A program made the translations under genes and the position numbers. Positions 1 to 9,540 of a DNA stretch of 64,000 bases are shown here, piece by piece. Position 1 is the first letter of the stretch; each line of letters opens with the position of its first letter. The notes below the pieces were generated by a model. The model saw only the letters and a list, made by a program, of their open reading frames with translations. It did not search any database and was not told the origin of the DNA. The stretch comes from CAVUXJ01 sp963814975. Lineage in GTDB: Bacteria; Acidobacteriota; Vicinamibacteria; Vicinamibacterales; CAVVIG01. The stretch is from contig CAWFFB010000011.1 in assembly GCA_963814975.1 (NCBI GenBank), forward strand, positions 6,149 to 70,148, written 5' to 3'.

Positions 1-1157
1 CAGCTCGTAGCGAAAGTTCTCCTGCGATGCTCTGCTCCGACTCGGCCAACTCGCCCACCCCGGTATTCGGGTTCCAGATCGTCCGGAAACTGAAGTTATT
101 TCGACGGGGTCAGCTGGTAATCCACCCGCCCGAAGTACTTGGTGAGGTTGACGTCGTAGATGTTCGCGAAGGACGTCGCCAGGGGCGCCGCCTCCGCGGG
201 AAACTTCAGGTCGAGCGCGTTCTGGAGCCACTGCCGCTCGGTGTTGAAAAAGAAGAACGCCTTGTTCCGGAAGATCGGCCCGCCGATGCTCGCGCCCAGG
301 ATATCGTTGCCGCTCTCCGGCTTGGGCCGGCCTTCCTGCTTCGTGAAGTAGTTGGTGGCGTTGAAGCGGTCGTCCTGCCCGTAGTAGTACCCGCTGCCGT
401 GAAATTGGTTGGTCCCGCTCTTGGTCACCGCGTTGACGATGACGCCGGAGGCCCCGCCGTATTCCGCCCCGTAATCGTGCGTCATCACGTTGTACTCGGA
501 GAAGGCGTCGATGGTCATGCTGACCTGCGTAAACGCCCCTCCGCGATCGTCCTTGTTGTGGACGCCGTCCACCAGGAACAGATTGCTCTGGTCCTCGCGG
601 CCGTTCGCGCTGTACGCCCCCTCGAAATTCCCGCTGTCCAGTTGCGGCGTCATCCCCGGCACCAACACCATCAACGACAGCATCTCGCGCCCCTGCGTGG
701 GCAGGCTCGTGATGTCCTGCGCCGACATGTTGGTGCCGATGGTGGTCTGGGTCACCTCGATGAGCGGCGAGGCCCCGGTCACCGTAATGGCATCGGCCAG
801 CGTCCCGACGGGCAAGGTGTACGCGATCGTGACCGCCTGGCCCACGCCCAACCTGATCCCCGTGCGTGTCTGCGTCTGAAAGCCGGCCAGCTCGGCCCTC
901 ATGGTGTAAAGGCCGGGCTGTAAGGCCGGGAGCACGAACCGGCCGGTCTCACTGGTGGGGACGGTCCGCACGAGGCCGGTCGCCTCGTCGGTGACCGTGA
1001 TTGTCACACCAGGAAGAACGGCCCCTGACACGTCGACCACGCTCCCGTTGAATTCGCCCGTCGCGAACCCCTGGCCAAAGGCGGGGACTGCGGAGAGAAA
1101 AAAGGCGGGGACTGCCGAAAGGAAGGCGACGACGGCAACGAACGCGACACGGCGCAT
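1..1157 (-). CDS. TonB-dependent receptor A, N-terminal part, runs off the window edge
   Basis: This is an Oar/SusC-like outer-membrane receptor. The start at 1157 follows a GGAGGAG ribosome site. A signal peptide (about residues 1-28, ending AFGQ) is followed by a carboxypeptidase-regulatory-like fold (about 30-110, with GAVLPGVTITVTDEATG) and a plug region with a LVDGVHN-type motif and GTNQFHGSGYYYGQ. The frame reaches a stop at about 98, but the expected continuation (NFSFRTIWNPNTGVGELAES) resumes at once in another frame. A second shift lies near 20. These look like one-base indels rather than a true end. The signal peptide contains a tandem duplication of FLSAVPAF. It is the last of three tandem paralogous receptor genes on this strand. 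The substrate is unknown. Confidence 0.85.
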
Positions 1158-1308
1158 GGTTGTCTCCTCCTGCCCCCACGATGTGTTGACGACCGGCGGG
1201 TTCCCTGGGGAAGAGACCTCGCCGGGCACTGCTCCTTGCTCTGCGCGAACGTCCGACTAGAGCGCGACATCAAAGTCGAATAAGAGCGTTCGACGTAACG
1301 TGCTCGCC

Positions 1309-1546
1309 AGGTATGAAAGTGGTGGCGAGGCATGAAGTGCGGCGGGTATGAAAGCGGCGACGAGTTAATCAGAGCGCGACGTGGGATTCGCGGGTATGAA
1401 TGACTGGCGGGTATGAAATGGAGCGGGTATGAGCGGCGCCGGGTATCGGAGCGCGACGCTAGTATTCGCGGAGGACGACTGGACTCGCGGGTATGAACTG
1501 AGGGGCGGTTATGAACGTCACGCCGGGTATGGAACGACGGGTCTGA
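1309..1546 (-). repeat. Leader repeat array 1 (TTCATACCCGC-type) upstream of receptor A
   Basis: Read on the plus strand, copies of GCGGGTATGAA or close variants begin near 1309, 1331, 1343, 1390, 1408, 1424, 1441, 1488, 1506, 1524 and 1538, commonly 15-20 bp apart. The array lies between a candidate promoter (1600-1627) and the receptor start at 1157, so on the minus strand it would be transcribed as repeated UUCAUACCCGC in a leader of about 435 nt. Similar arrays precede the other two receptors. The function is unknown. Confidence 0.8.
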
Positions 1547-1599
1547 GTCGGCGCGTCTCGCGTGAAAAAATCCGGGCGCTTTAAGAAGAGTACGGAGCT

Positions 1600-1627
1600 T
1601 GTATCATAGCCGTCGCTTCTGATGCAA
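1600..1627 (-). promoter_or_regulatory. Candidate promoter of receptor A
   Basis: On the minus strand this reads TTGCAT, a 16-bp spacer, then GATACA. The same layout recurs upstream of the other receptor leaders (TTGTCC-N16-GATACT, TTGTGT-N16-GATACT and TTGTGT-N16-TATACG). The shared spacing and position support a promoter. It is inferred from sequence only. Confidence 0.5.
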
Positions 1628-1678
1628 CGCTCAGAAGGATGCCGACGCGACGAAAAATATTCAGATCCCGTCTCGGGT

Positions 1679-1735
1679 CCAAGTTTTCGGATCGTGTGCC
1701 GAAATTTGTCGGCCTGATGAAGTGCGGACCTTCCC
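1679..1735. repeat. Conserved intergenic block upstream of receptor A
   Basis: The segment around CGGATCGTGTGCC and AAATTTGTC recurs at 5776-5835 with few differences, and more weakly at 9363-9410. It sits upstream of the candidate promoter in all three receptor intergenic regions. It may be an upstream activator site or simply a remnant of the tandem duplication. Confidence 0.5.
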
Positions 1736-1833
1736 ACCTTGTCCGCTGAAGCCGGACGCGACGTATCACGGACAGTGAACGGCAGTTCTCGCGGCCCGCC
1801 AGACGGTCGGCAGACCCAGCGCACGCCTGCCTG

Positions 1834-1860
1834 CTCTCAGACTTCAGACTTCAGACTTAG
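1834..1860. repeat. 7-bp repeat tract (ACTTCAG units)
   Basis: About four consecutive 7-bp units of the ACTTCAG type lie directly beside the terminator hairpin of receptor B. The same unit type occurs at 6005-6041, 26091-26140 and inside imuB and dnaE2. Confidence 0.8.
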
Positions 1861-1893
1861 AAGGGCCCCATGCGATTCCCGCACGGGGCCCTT
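1861..1893 (-). terminator. Hairpin terminator after receptor B
   Basis: AAGGGCCCC pairs with GGGGCCCTT across a 15-base loop, about 30 bp past the stop of receptor B. The T-tract is poor, so this is a likely but imperfect intrinsic terminator. Confidence 0.65.
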
Positions 1894-1922
1894 CGAGCAA
1901 CTGACGTCGTCGAGCGACTGTG

Positions 1923-4867
1923 CTAGAAGGTATACGTCGCGCTTATCTCCGCGATGCGGGGCCCGATAATGGCCCTGGGCTGCAGGAAATCCGCTCCCGA
2001 GCGGGGCGTGTTCTCGATCACCGTGTTCGCGTTCAGCGCATTGTGCAGATCGAGGCGGAGCGCCACCCTCTGCGTCCCCTGCAACCGGAACGCCTTCTCG
2101 ACCCGGAAGGTCAGGAGGTTGACACTCGGCAAGCGATGGGTCGCCGATCTCCTCCACGTTCAGCACGATATCCGGAATGGTCACGCCGCCCTCGAAACGC
2201 ACCTGCCGGGCGTACGCTTCGCCGCTCTGATGATGGAAGTTCGACGACAGCATCACGTCGCCCTGGAAGTTGTAGGACGCCAGCAGCTTGCTGTCCCAGT
2301 CCCAGGTATTGTCGGCCCGGAAGATTTCCTCGTTGGGATTGTAGTCCCCGACCACGTGGTCCGTGTTGAAGCTGTCGAACGCGCCGACCGCCAACCCGGC
2401 ATTGATCGGCTTGTTCTTCTTCGTGGCCGAGTAGGAGGCCATGAACGACCAGCGGTTCGCGAGCCGCTTGACGCCCGCGATCTCGATGCTCTTGTAGGTC
2501 TGCGGCCCGGCTTTCGGGTCGTTGAAGTTCTGCAGCGTTCCCGGCGCCCGTCAACTCCGGCGCAAACTCATGGTACGTGACCAGGCCCCCGTCGTCCCCG
2601 GTCCCGAGCTCCCCATCGGGTCCCGGGTCCCGATTCGTGACCGGAATGTTGAAGGAATCGTAGGGTTGCAAGAAGCTCTGGACCCGGAAGATGTCCGTCG
2701 AGCGGGTGTAGAGCCCGGTGACCCGGATGGCAAAATTCGCAATCAGCTCCCGCTCGAGCGACAGCGACCACTCATCGGTCCGCGGTTGCTTCTCGTCGGG
2801 GTTGTTCACGAAGTTGGGGGGCAGGTCGTCGAACTCCATGCCGGTCTGTTCGAGGAAGTCGGGCCCGGTCGGATTGAGGTCGGTTTCCCCATCATCGTAG
2901 TCGTTGTTCCCGTTCAGGTCGCGCCACTGATAGATGGAGTAGGTGATGCTGTTCTTGACAAAGTTCAGCACGTCCGGCGTGAGCAGGCGCATATGGTGGT
3001 AGCGCCCGAACCCGCCCTTGACCACGGTCTTGCCATCGCCCGAGACATCGAACGCCGCATGCAGGCGCGGCTCGAAGCTGTTCCAGGTGTTGAGGTCGAC
3101 CCGCGGGAAGGTCTGCGCGGGGAAGAGGGGAGCCGAGGGCCCGCTCGCGGCGTCGCGGGTCTGCTCGGGCGCAAACGCGGCAACCGAGGCGAACCGCGCC
3201 CCGAGGTTCAGCGTCAGCCGGCGCCCGATGGTCCAGCTGTCGCGCGCGAAGAAGCTCGTCGTGTGCTGGCGGCCGTCGGGATAGACCGGGGCGTTGAAGA
3301 AGACGACGTCGAAGGGGACGCCGCCCTTGGCGCAGTTGACTTCGCATCCGTCGTAGCGCAGGTGGTAGTTGACCGGTTTGAGGTCCAGCGACCGGAAGTT
3401 CTTCGTGCGGGCGTGTTCGCCCCCCACCTTGATCTCATGGTTGCCGCCCGCCCAATTCGGCTTGTAATAGGTCATGGCGCCTTTGGTCTGGTGCAGGAAG
3501 TGCCGCGACCGCTCGCCGCATACCACGTTCTCGCCCGTGACCATCTCGTTGACGAGGTCCGTGCGCCCGATCTCCTGGGGCGTCCCGGTATTGAGGAACG
3601 GCGCCAGGGAATCGTGGGGCGCATACCCGAACTGGAAATTGGCGGCGATGGCGTTGCCGAACTGGCCTTCCCACCCCCCCTTGATGATGGGATGCGCCGT
3701 CTTCTTGTCTTCGCGCGCTTCCCAGGACCGGAGGGAGTCCATCTTGGCGTTTTCGCGCAGGCGCTCCCACAGGTTGAAGAAGATGAACCGGTGCGCGTTG
3801 TTCGCCTGATACGAGTATTTCTGCGTGATGTATTTCGCCGTGACGATATTGTCCAGGTCTTCGTCAAGCGGTGCTTCGCTGTAGGCGCCCAACACCGTCC
3901 GGTGGATGTCGCGGTAGCGCACGGCCCCGTAGAACCACAGCTTGTTTCGGAATGATGCGGCCCCCCAGGTCGCCGCTGAGGTCGTACTGGTGGCGGATGG
4001 AGTTGCCTTCTTCAAAGCCAAAGCCCCGCAACTCATCATCGAGGTTGCTGGCCTGCATCCCCTCCGTTTCGAGAGCGAACAGCCCGCCGCCGTGGAAGTC
4101 GTTCCCGCCCGACTTCACGATGGCGTTGATCTGCACGCCGCGCGTCGGGAACTCCGGGTCGGTGGCCATGCTCTGGACGCGCGCCTCGTCGATGGTTTGG
4201 AAATCCCAGAAGGTGCCGCTGCCGCCGGCGGCCGTCCAGTTGTTCCCCATCACCCCTTCGAGCGTGTAATACACCTGGCCGGCCTGCCCGAACGCCTTCG
4301 CGCCCGCAGTTCTCCTCGGTCTGGCTGCCGCCGATATCGATGAAGCTGCGCACGCCGGGCGCCATGGTCAGCAGGCTCATCGCCCCGTTCCGCGTCGAGG
4401 GCGTGAGGTCGAGGACTTCTTTCGTGAACAGCGAGGCCCCGGAGGTCGCGGTGACGTCCACCACCGGCGCGGCGCCGGACACGGTGACCGTCTCGGCCAC
4501 CGTGGCGAGCCCCAGCGCCACATCGACGCGCGCGGTGAAGCCGACGGTCAGCCGCACGGCCTCGCGCTGGCCCGGCCGGAAGCCCGACAGGTCATAGGTC
4601 ACCTGATAGGTCCCCACCGGCAACGGCGCCAGGCGGTACTCGCCCCGCTCGTTCGTGACGTCGGATCACCGACGGTACCTGCAAGGCGGGACTGGTCGCC
4701 GTCACCGTCACGCCCGGGAGCACGGCGCCGCTCTGGTCGGTGACCTGGCCGATGATGCTCGCGTCCCCGCCCTGGCCGGCAGCGGGGCTGACAAATGAGA
4801 CCAGGCTCACGACTATTACACTGGCAACGGTGAACCCCCATCGAGTACGCCACGTGCTGCTGTGCAT
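1923..4867 (-). pseudogene. TonB-dependent receptor B, reading frame broken by about five indels
   Basis: Oar-like outer-membrane receptor of about 980 codons, normal for the family. The start at 4867 (MHSSTWRTRW) follows GGAGGAG; a signal peptide ends AAGQ; the regulatory fold contains GQVTDQSGAVLPGVTVTATS; the plug contains GGSGTFWDFQTIDEARVQ and KSGGNDFHGG; the barrel includes RNKLWFYGAVRYRDI; and the protein ends in the classic aromatic strand ISATYTF at 1923. The frame shifts near 4668, 4310, 3955, 2545 and 2130, and good family sequence resumes each time without nonsense inside blocks. That fits residual sequencing indels in a repeated gene at least as well as true decay. Receptor C is a close paralog and receptor A a more distant one. 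Confidence 0.85.
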
Positions 4868-5198
4868 GATTAGCTCCTCCGGCCCCACGATGTGTGATGA
4901 CACCGGCGGATTCCCGGGGGGAGAACCTCGCCAGCGCTGCGTTTCCGCTTCCTCTAACACCGACTGAGTGCGAGATCAAAAGCGTCTTGCGCCACAAGCC
5001 GTTCCCAACACCGGAGTGGCCGCTTTCCGCCTTTCGGGCGAAGGCTTCCTACGGTCAGTCCGACCATCAGCAGGTCCGGCTCGAGCCGGACACTGCCGTA
5101 CGGCAGCAAGTGCGAAATCGCGACGAAAGCTCCGACGAAGCGACTAAAGTCGGCCAACTCGGTACGTTGAAGAGGCCGCGCGCACGAAGAACGATCTG

Positions 5199-5280
5199 CG
5201 GGTATGAAAGAGCGACGGTATGAGCCGTAACGACAGTATGAAAGGTCGGCGGTCTTCGAGTATCGGCGCATCAACGAGTA
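5199..5280 (-). repeat. Leader repeat array 2, proximal copy
   Basis: GGTATGAA-type units on the plus strand begin near 5199, 5214, 5233 and 5257, ending near ACGAGTA at 5280. They lie between the promoter at 5325-5352 and the receptor B start at 4867. Confidence 0.75.
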
Positions 5281-5324
5281 AGAAGAATCAAGGCTAAATA
5301 TTAGAATATTAAGAATAATGCGGT

Positions 5325-5352
5325 AGTATCACCGACCTCGCGTCGGGGACAA
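5325..5352 (-). promoter_or_regulatory. Candidate proximal promoter of receptor B
   Basis: On the minus strand this reads TTGTCC, 16 bp, GATACT. The spacer CCGACGCGAGGTCGGT is nearly identical to that of the distal copy at 5702-5729. The leader to the start at 4867 would be about 450 nt. Confidence 0.5.
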
Positions 5353-5402
5353 GGCTCGAAATCTCTCCAGGACCACGCAAAACACGCGACGACAAACCGA
5401 TG

Positions 5403-5700
5403 CCAGTGCCGGGTTGGCCGGCTATCGCCCTTCGGCGAAAGCTTCCGCGGTCAGTGCGGCCATCAGCAGGTCCGGCGCGAGCGGGATACAGCGACCACTG
5501 CAGTGCGAAATCGCGACTAAGGCTCCGACGAAGCTCGGTACGTTAAAGAGGCCGCGCGTACGAAGGATCCGCGGGTATGAAGGGAACGGCGGTATGAGCC
5601 GTAGCAGCGGGTATGAAAGGTCGGCGGTCTACGGATATCGGCGCGTCAACGGGTATGAAACGATCAACGCCTATGTGAATTCATGAAGAATAATGCAGGT
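5403..5700 (-). repeat. Duplicated leader unit, copy 2, with repeat array 5570-5678
   Basis: This is the distal copy of the duplication that also covers 5009-5352. It carries GGTATGAA-type units near 5571, 5588, 5608, 5631, 5649 and 5668, again spaced about 18-23 bp. No reading frame here resembles a protein. Confidence 0.75.
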
Positions 5701-5701
5701 A

Positions 5702-5729
5702 AGTATCACAGACCTCGCGTCGCACACAA
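5702..5729 (-). promoter_or_regulatory. Candidate distal promoter of receptor B
   Basis: On the minus strand this reads TTGTGT, 16 bp, GATACT. It is a duplicate of the proximal promoter, located just upstream of the distal repeat array. Confidence 0.45.
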
Positions 5730-5775
5730 GGCTCGAAATTCCAGACGGCCAGTAAAATGCGTCATTCCAATCGAA

Positions 5776-5835
5776 ATCCAAGTTTCCGGATCGTGTGCCA
5801 AAATTTGTCTCCATCACGAGTGATGTTTGCGGACC
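5776..5835. repeat. Conserved intergenic block upstream of receptor B
   Basis: This matches 1679-1735 over CGGATCGTGTGCC, AAATTTGTC and GCGGACC, and it lies upstream of the promoter as in the first intergenic region. A second conserved patch (CAGCGCACGCC at about 5971) also recurs near 1818. Confidence 0.5.
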
Positions 5836-6004
5836 CATAGATGCGCTTTCACGGTCTGCCCAGATTCTTGCCGATGTGTGCAGGTCAGGCCGACCCGCGG
5901 GGTCCCAAGCCCGGCACGACTTTAAACATTGCCCGTGTCGGGCAGCCGGACCTGACGACGGGCGGCGACTCAGCGCACGCCCGCCTGCTTTCAGCCTTCT
6001 GACG

Positions 6005-6041
6005 AGAGACTTGAGACTTGAGACTTCAGACTTGAGACTTG
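6005..6041. repeat. 7-bp repeat tract (GAGACTT units)
   Basis: Five units of GAGACTT/CAGACTT lie just before the terminator of receptor C. This is the same unit type as in imuB and dnaE2. Confidence 0.85.
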
Positions 6042-6047
6042 CGCATG

Positions 6048-6083
6048 AAAAAGCCCCCTGCCGCTTTCGCGGCAGGAGGCCCT
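6048..6083 (-). terminator. Intrinsic terminator after receptor C
   Basis: On the minus strand CCTGCCGC-GAAA-GCGGCAGG forms a perfect 8-bp stem with a tetraloop. It is followed by GGGCTTTTTC, which includes a T5 tract, about 25 bp past the receptor C stop. Confidence 0.85.
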
Positions 6084-6105
6084 CGGTCTCACTCGTGCGG
6101 GGTCG

Positions 6106-9059
6106 TTAGAAGGTGTACGACGCGCTGATCTCCGCCAGGCGGGGGAACATGATGTCGCTGGGTTCCCAGGAACGTGTCGCCGGAATTCGGTTGCGATCCG
6201 GGTCGCCGTGTTCGCGTTCAAGCGCATTGTAGAGGTCGAGCCGGACCGCCAGCTTCTGCGCCGTCCTCAGCCGGAAATCTTTCTCGACCCGGAAGGTCAG
6301 GTTGTTGATGTTCGGCGACCGGATGCTGCCGATCGGCTCCACGTTGAGCACGGATCGACGGAATGGTCACGCCGTCCCTGAACTGCACCGTCCGCGCGTA
6401 CGACGTCGCCGCTGATGTGGTGGAAGTTCGCCGACACCAGCACGTCGGCCGGGAAGATGTAGGACCCCGAGAACTTGGCATCCCATTCCCAGGTCCGATC
6501 GGCCCGGTTGATTTTGTCGTTGGGCGTGTAGAACCCGACCTCGTGGATCGTGCTGAACGCATCCCCGAAGTCGCGGCGGAGCCAGCCCCGTCGTGATCGG
6601 GGACTGTCCTTCTTCGTGGCCGAGTAGGAGGCCATGAACTGCCACCGGTTCGCGAGCCGCTTGATCGCCGACAACTCGATGCTCTTGAAGGTCTGATTGG
6701 CGTTCGGGTCGTTGATCGTGAAGAACCGCTCGATTCTGCGCGCCCGCCAGCGACTCCGGGAACTCGAAGTACGTGAACGGGCCCCCGTCGTCCGCCGGTC
6801 CCGAGCTCGTCATCGGGGCCGGGGTCCCGATTCGTGATCGGAACGTTGTAGGACGCGAAGGGGCGCAGGATGTTCTCGATCCGGATGACGTTCTTCGTTG
6901 CGGACGTAGAGCCCGGTGACGCGGACGGCAAAATTCGCGACCAGCTCGTGCTCGAACGAGAGCGAGTACTCGTCGACGCTTGGGTTGCTTCTCGTCCGGG
7001 TTCGACCTGGAACGTCGGTGGATAATCGCCTCGAACTCCATGCCGGTGGTCCGGATGAAATCGGACCCGTTCGGATCGAGGTTGACCTCCCCGGTGTCGT
7101 AGTCGTTGTTCCCGTTCAGGTCGCGCCACATCGAAGATGCCGTAGGCGATGCTGTTCCGGTTCATCCGCAGCGCGTCGGGCGTCGACGTTGCGCATGTGG
7201 TCGTAGCGTCCCCAGCCGCCCTTGATCACGGTCTTGCCATCGCCCGCGACGTCGAACGCCGCACGCAGGCGCGGTGCCACGCTGTTCCAGGTGGCGAGGT
7301 CGACCCGGTCGAAGCACTGGGCCGGGAAGATGACGTTCGAGGGCGGGCTCGCGGCCTCGCGGCACTGCTCCGGCACAAACGCCGTCTGCCGCGAGCGTAC
7401 CGAAGCCCGAGACTCAGCGTCAGCCGGCGCGCCGACGGTCCAGCTGTCTCTCAGGTACGTGCCCAGGTAGTTGCGACGTTCTGCTCGGGATAGACCGGCG
7501 CGTTCAAGAACGCGATCTCGAACGGCACCCCGTCGTTGTACAGCAGGTGATAGTTGAAGGGCTTCGGTTGCCAGCGACCGGCTGTTGAAGTTCGTGAAGT
7601 ACTCGACGCCTCCCTTGAACTCGTGGTTCCCGTGCGCACCAGTTCGGTTTGAAAGAACGTCACGCGTGCCCTTGGTGTGATTCACGGTATGCCGTCGACT
7701 CGCTCCCCGTTCACCACGTTCTCGCCCGTGACCACGCTCGGTTTCGAGGTCCTCTCGCCCGACCCGGTCGCCGCCGCAGGTACATCTCGCCGTCGAATCC
7801 TGCCGCAGCGCCCGTACAGGACCGAGGCGATCATCGAGTTGCCGCGCACGCCCTCCCACTCCACCTTGGCACAGCGGGATGCTTGATTGTCCTTGTCTTC
7901 CCGCGACTCATAGACGACCGGAGGTCGTCCTGCTTGTTGCTCTCGCGCCCCTTCTGACTACATGTTGAAAACGATGAACCGGTTCGAGGCGTTCGCCTGG
8001 TACGAGAATTTCTGGGTGTGCACGTAGTTCTGCGTGACCTGATCGTTGGCCGGGCGACCCATCCGCCTTGAAGGCGTCCGACAAATGGTCAATTCGCTGA
8101 AGGCGCCGCCGCGGCGGCGCCGTAGAACCACAGCTTGTTCCGAATGATGCGGCCCCCCAGGTCCCCGCTGATGTCGTACTGGCTGGTCGACGGTGCTGCC
8201 GACCGTGAAGCCCTCGGCCCGCAACTCATCATCGAGGTTGTCGGCTCTGCAAATTGTCCTTCCGTTCCGGCAAAGAAGCCGCTGCCGTGGAAATCGTTCC
8301 CGCCGGATTTCACGATGGCGTAGACCTGCACGCCGCGCGTCGGCGGCCTCCGCATCGGTGCCGAGGCTCTGGACCCGCGCTTCCTCGATCGTTTGCGAGT
8401 CCCAGAAGGAGCCGCTGCCGCCGCCTTCAGTCAGGTCTGGTCGTCGGCAATCCCGTCGAGCGTGAACCACACCTGGCCGCCCTGTCCGAACGCGCGCGGT
8501 CTGCGAGTTCTCCGCGAGCTGGCTGCCTCCGATATCGAGGTAGCTGCGCACGCCGGGCGCCAGGGTCAACAGGCTCATCGTCCCGTTGCGGGTCGTGGGC
8601 GTGAGCTCGAGGAACTCCTTCGTCAGCAGCGTGCTCGGCGGCGGTCGACGAGACGTCGACCACCGGCGACGCCGCCGGACACGGTGACCGACTCGGCGAC
8701 GGTGGCCAGCCCCAGCTGCCACATCGATTTTCGCGGTGAAGCCGACGCCCAGCCGCACATCCTGGCGCTGGGCCGGCCGGAAGCCCGCGAGATCGAACGC
8801 CAGCTGGATAGACGCCAATCGGTAACGGCGCCAGGCGGTACTCGCCCTCCTCGTTCGTGACGACCGTCATCTCCGGCACCTGCAAGGCCGGACTGGTCGC
8901 CGTCACCGTGACGCCGGGGAGCACGGCGCCGCTCTGGTCGGTCACCTGACCGAGAATCGTGGCTGTCTGCGCGGATGCCGTTGCCGAACCGATGAATGAG
9001 GCCAAGCTGACAAGTATTAAAACGACTGCCCATCGATTACACGACGCGCTGCTTCGCAT
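6106..9059 (-). pseudogene. TonB-dependent receptor C, reading frame broken by ten or more indels
   Basis: Full-length paralog of receptor B. The start at 9059 follows GGAGGACACAACTT; a signal peptide ends ASAQ; the regulatory fold contains GQVTDQSGAVLPGVTVTATS; the plug contains LTKEFLELTPTTRNGTMSLL and APGVRSYLDIGGSQ; the terminal strand is AEISASYTF. Several breaks I checked look like single-base insertions, for example an extra C near 8826 and an extra A near 8718. Protein similarity resumes after each. Indel density is the highest of the three receptors. This may be sequencing or assembly noise in a repeated gene rather than a dead gene. Confidence 0.8.
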
Positions 9060-9190
9060 AAGTTGTGTCCTCCGGGCTTCGACTGATGGATATTGACGTG
9101 ACCGGCGAATTCCCTGGGGCAGGGACTTTCCGGTTGCTGGCGTGTAAGCGCCTGCGCGACTTCCGACCGAGCGGTACGCTGACCTGGTTC

Positions 9191-9301
9191 GCGGGTATGA
9201 GAGCATCTTCGAGTATGACAGCCGCCCCGGATATGAAGAGCCGCCGCGTCGCACGCGTCTATGAAGTCGGGACGATTATGAAAGTGGAGGGAGCGTATAT
9301 C
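9191..9301 (-). repeat. Leader repeat array 3 upstream of receptor C
   Basis: TATGA-type units on the plus strand begin near 9191, 9210, 9228, 9257 and 9272, with a final GTATATCG near 9295. The array lies between the candidate promoter and the receptor C start at 9059. Confidence 0.7.
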
Positions 9302-9321
9302 GACCGTCACGGCCGACACAA
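9294..9321 (-). promoter_or_regulatory. Candidate promoter of receptor C
   Basis: On the minus strand this reads TTGTGT, 16 bp, TATACG, or GATATA with a 14-bp spacer. It matches the -35 and spacing seen at the other receptor promoters. The leader would be about 230 nt. Between here and 9500 I see only the weak conserved block near 9363-9410. Confidence 0.4.
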
Positions 9322-9502
9322 GCTGAATAGGGTGAGGCTGCCCGCGACAAAATATCGAAGTCCTGGCAGGGTACGTCCAAATTTCGCGGATCCTGCCCTG
9401 ATATTTATAGCTGTCTGGCTGGAAAACTACCGCTGCTTTTCTTCGGGCAGGAACTGAACGAAGCACCGATGACGGCCACAGGCTGGAGCTTGATCACTCG
9501 GA

Positions 9503-9534
9503 CCGGGGCGTGGGGGGGACCCGTCACGCCCCGG
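9503..9534 (-). terminator. Hairpin after the RND permease
   Basis: CCGGGGCGTG pairs perfectly with CACGCCCCGG over a 12-base loop, immediately after the permease stop. There is no T-tract. Confidence 0.5.
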
Positions 9535-9540
9535 CACAAC

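Larger units (their letters stand above)
5009..5352 (-). repeat. Duplicated leader/promoter unit, copy 1
   Basis: This stretch is a diverged direct copy of about 5403-5729. Shared landmarks are CATCAGCAGGTCCGG, GTGCGAAATCGCGAC, GGCCGCGCG, four TATGA-type repeat copies and the promoter-like GCGAGGTC-GGTGATACT block. The duplicated unit therefore carries both a promoter and a leader array. The proximal copy is nearest the receptor B start. Confidence 0.75.

Noticed and set aside
1309..1546. CRISPR array
   Set aside because: Units are about 10-11 bp, imperfect and closely spaced, with no regular spacers and no cas genes. A leader repeat array fits better.
2522..3955. 477-codon plus-strand open frame opposite receptor B
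   Set aside because: Shadow frame of the receptor barrel; no motif and no ribosome site. The barrel frame on the minus strand carries clear homology.
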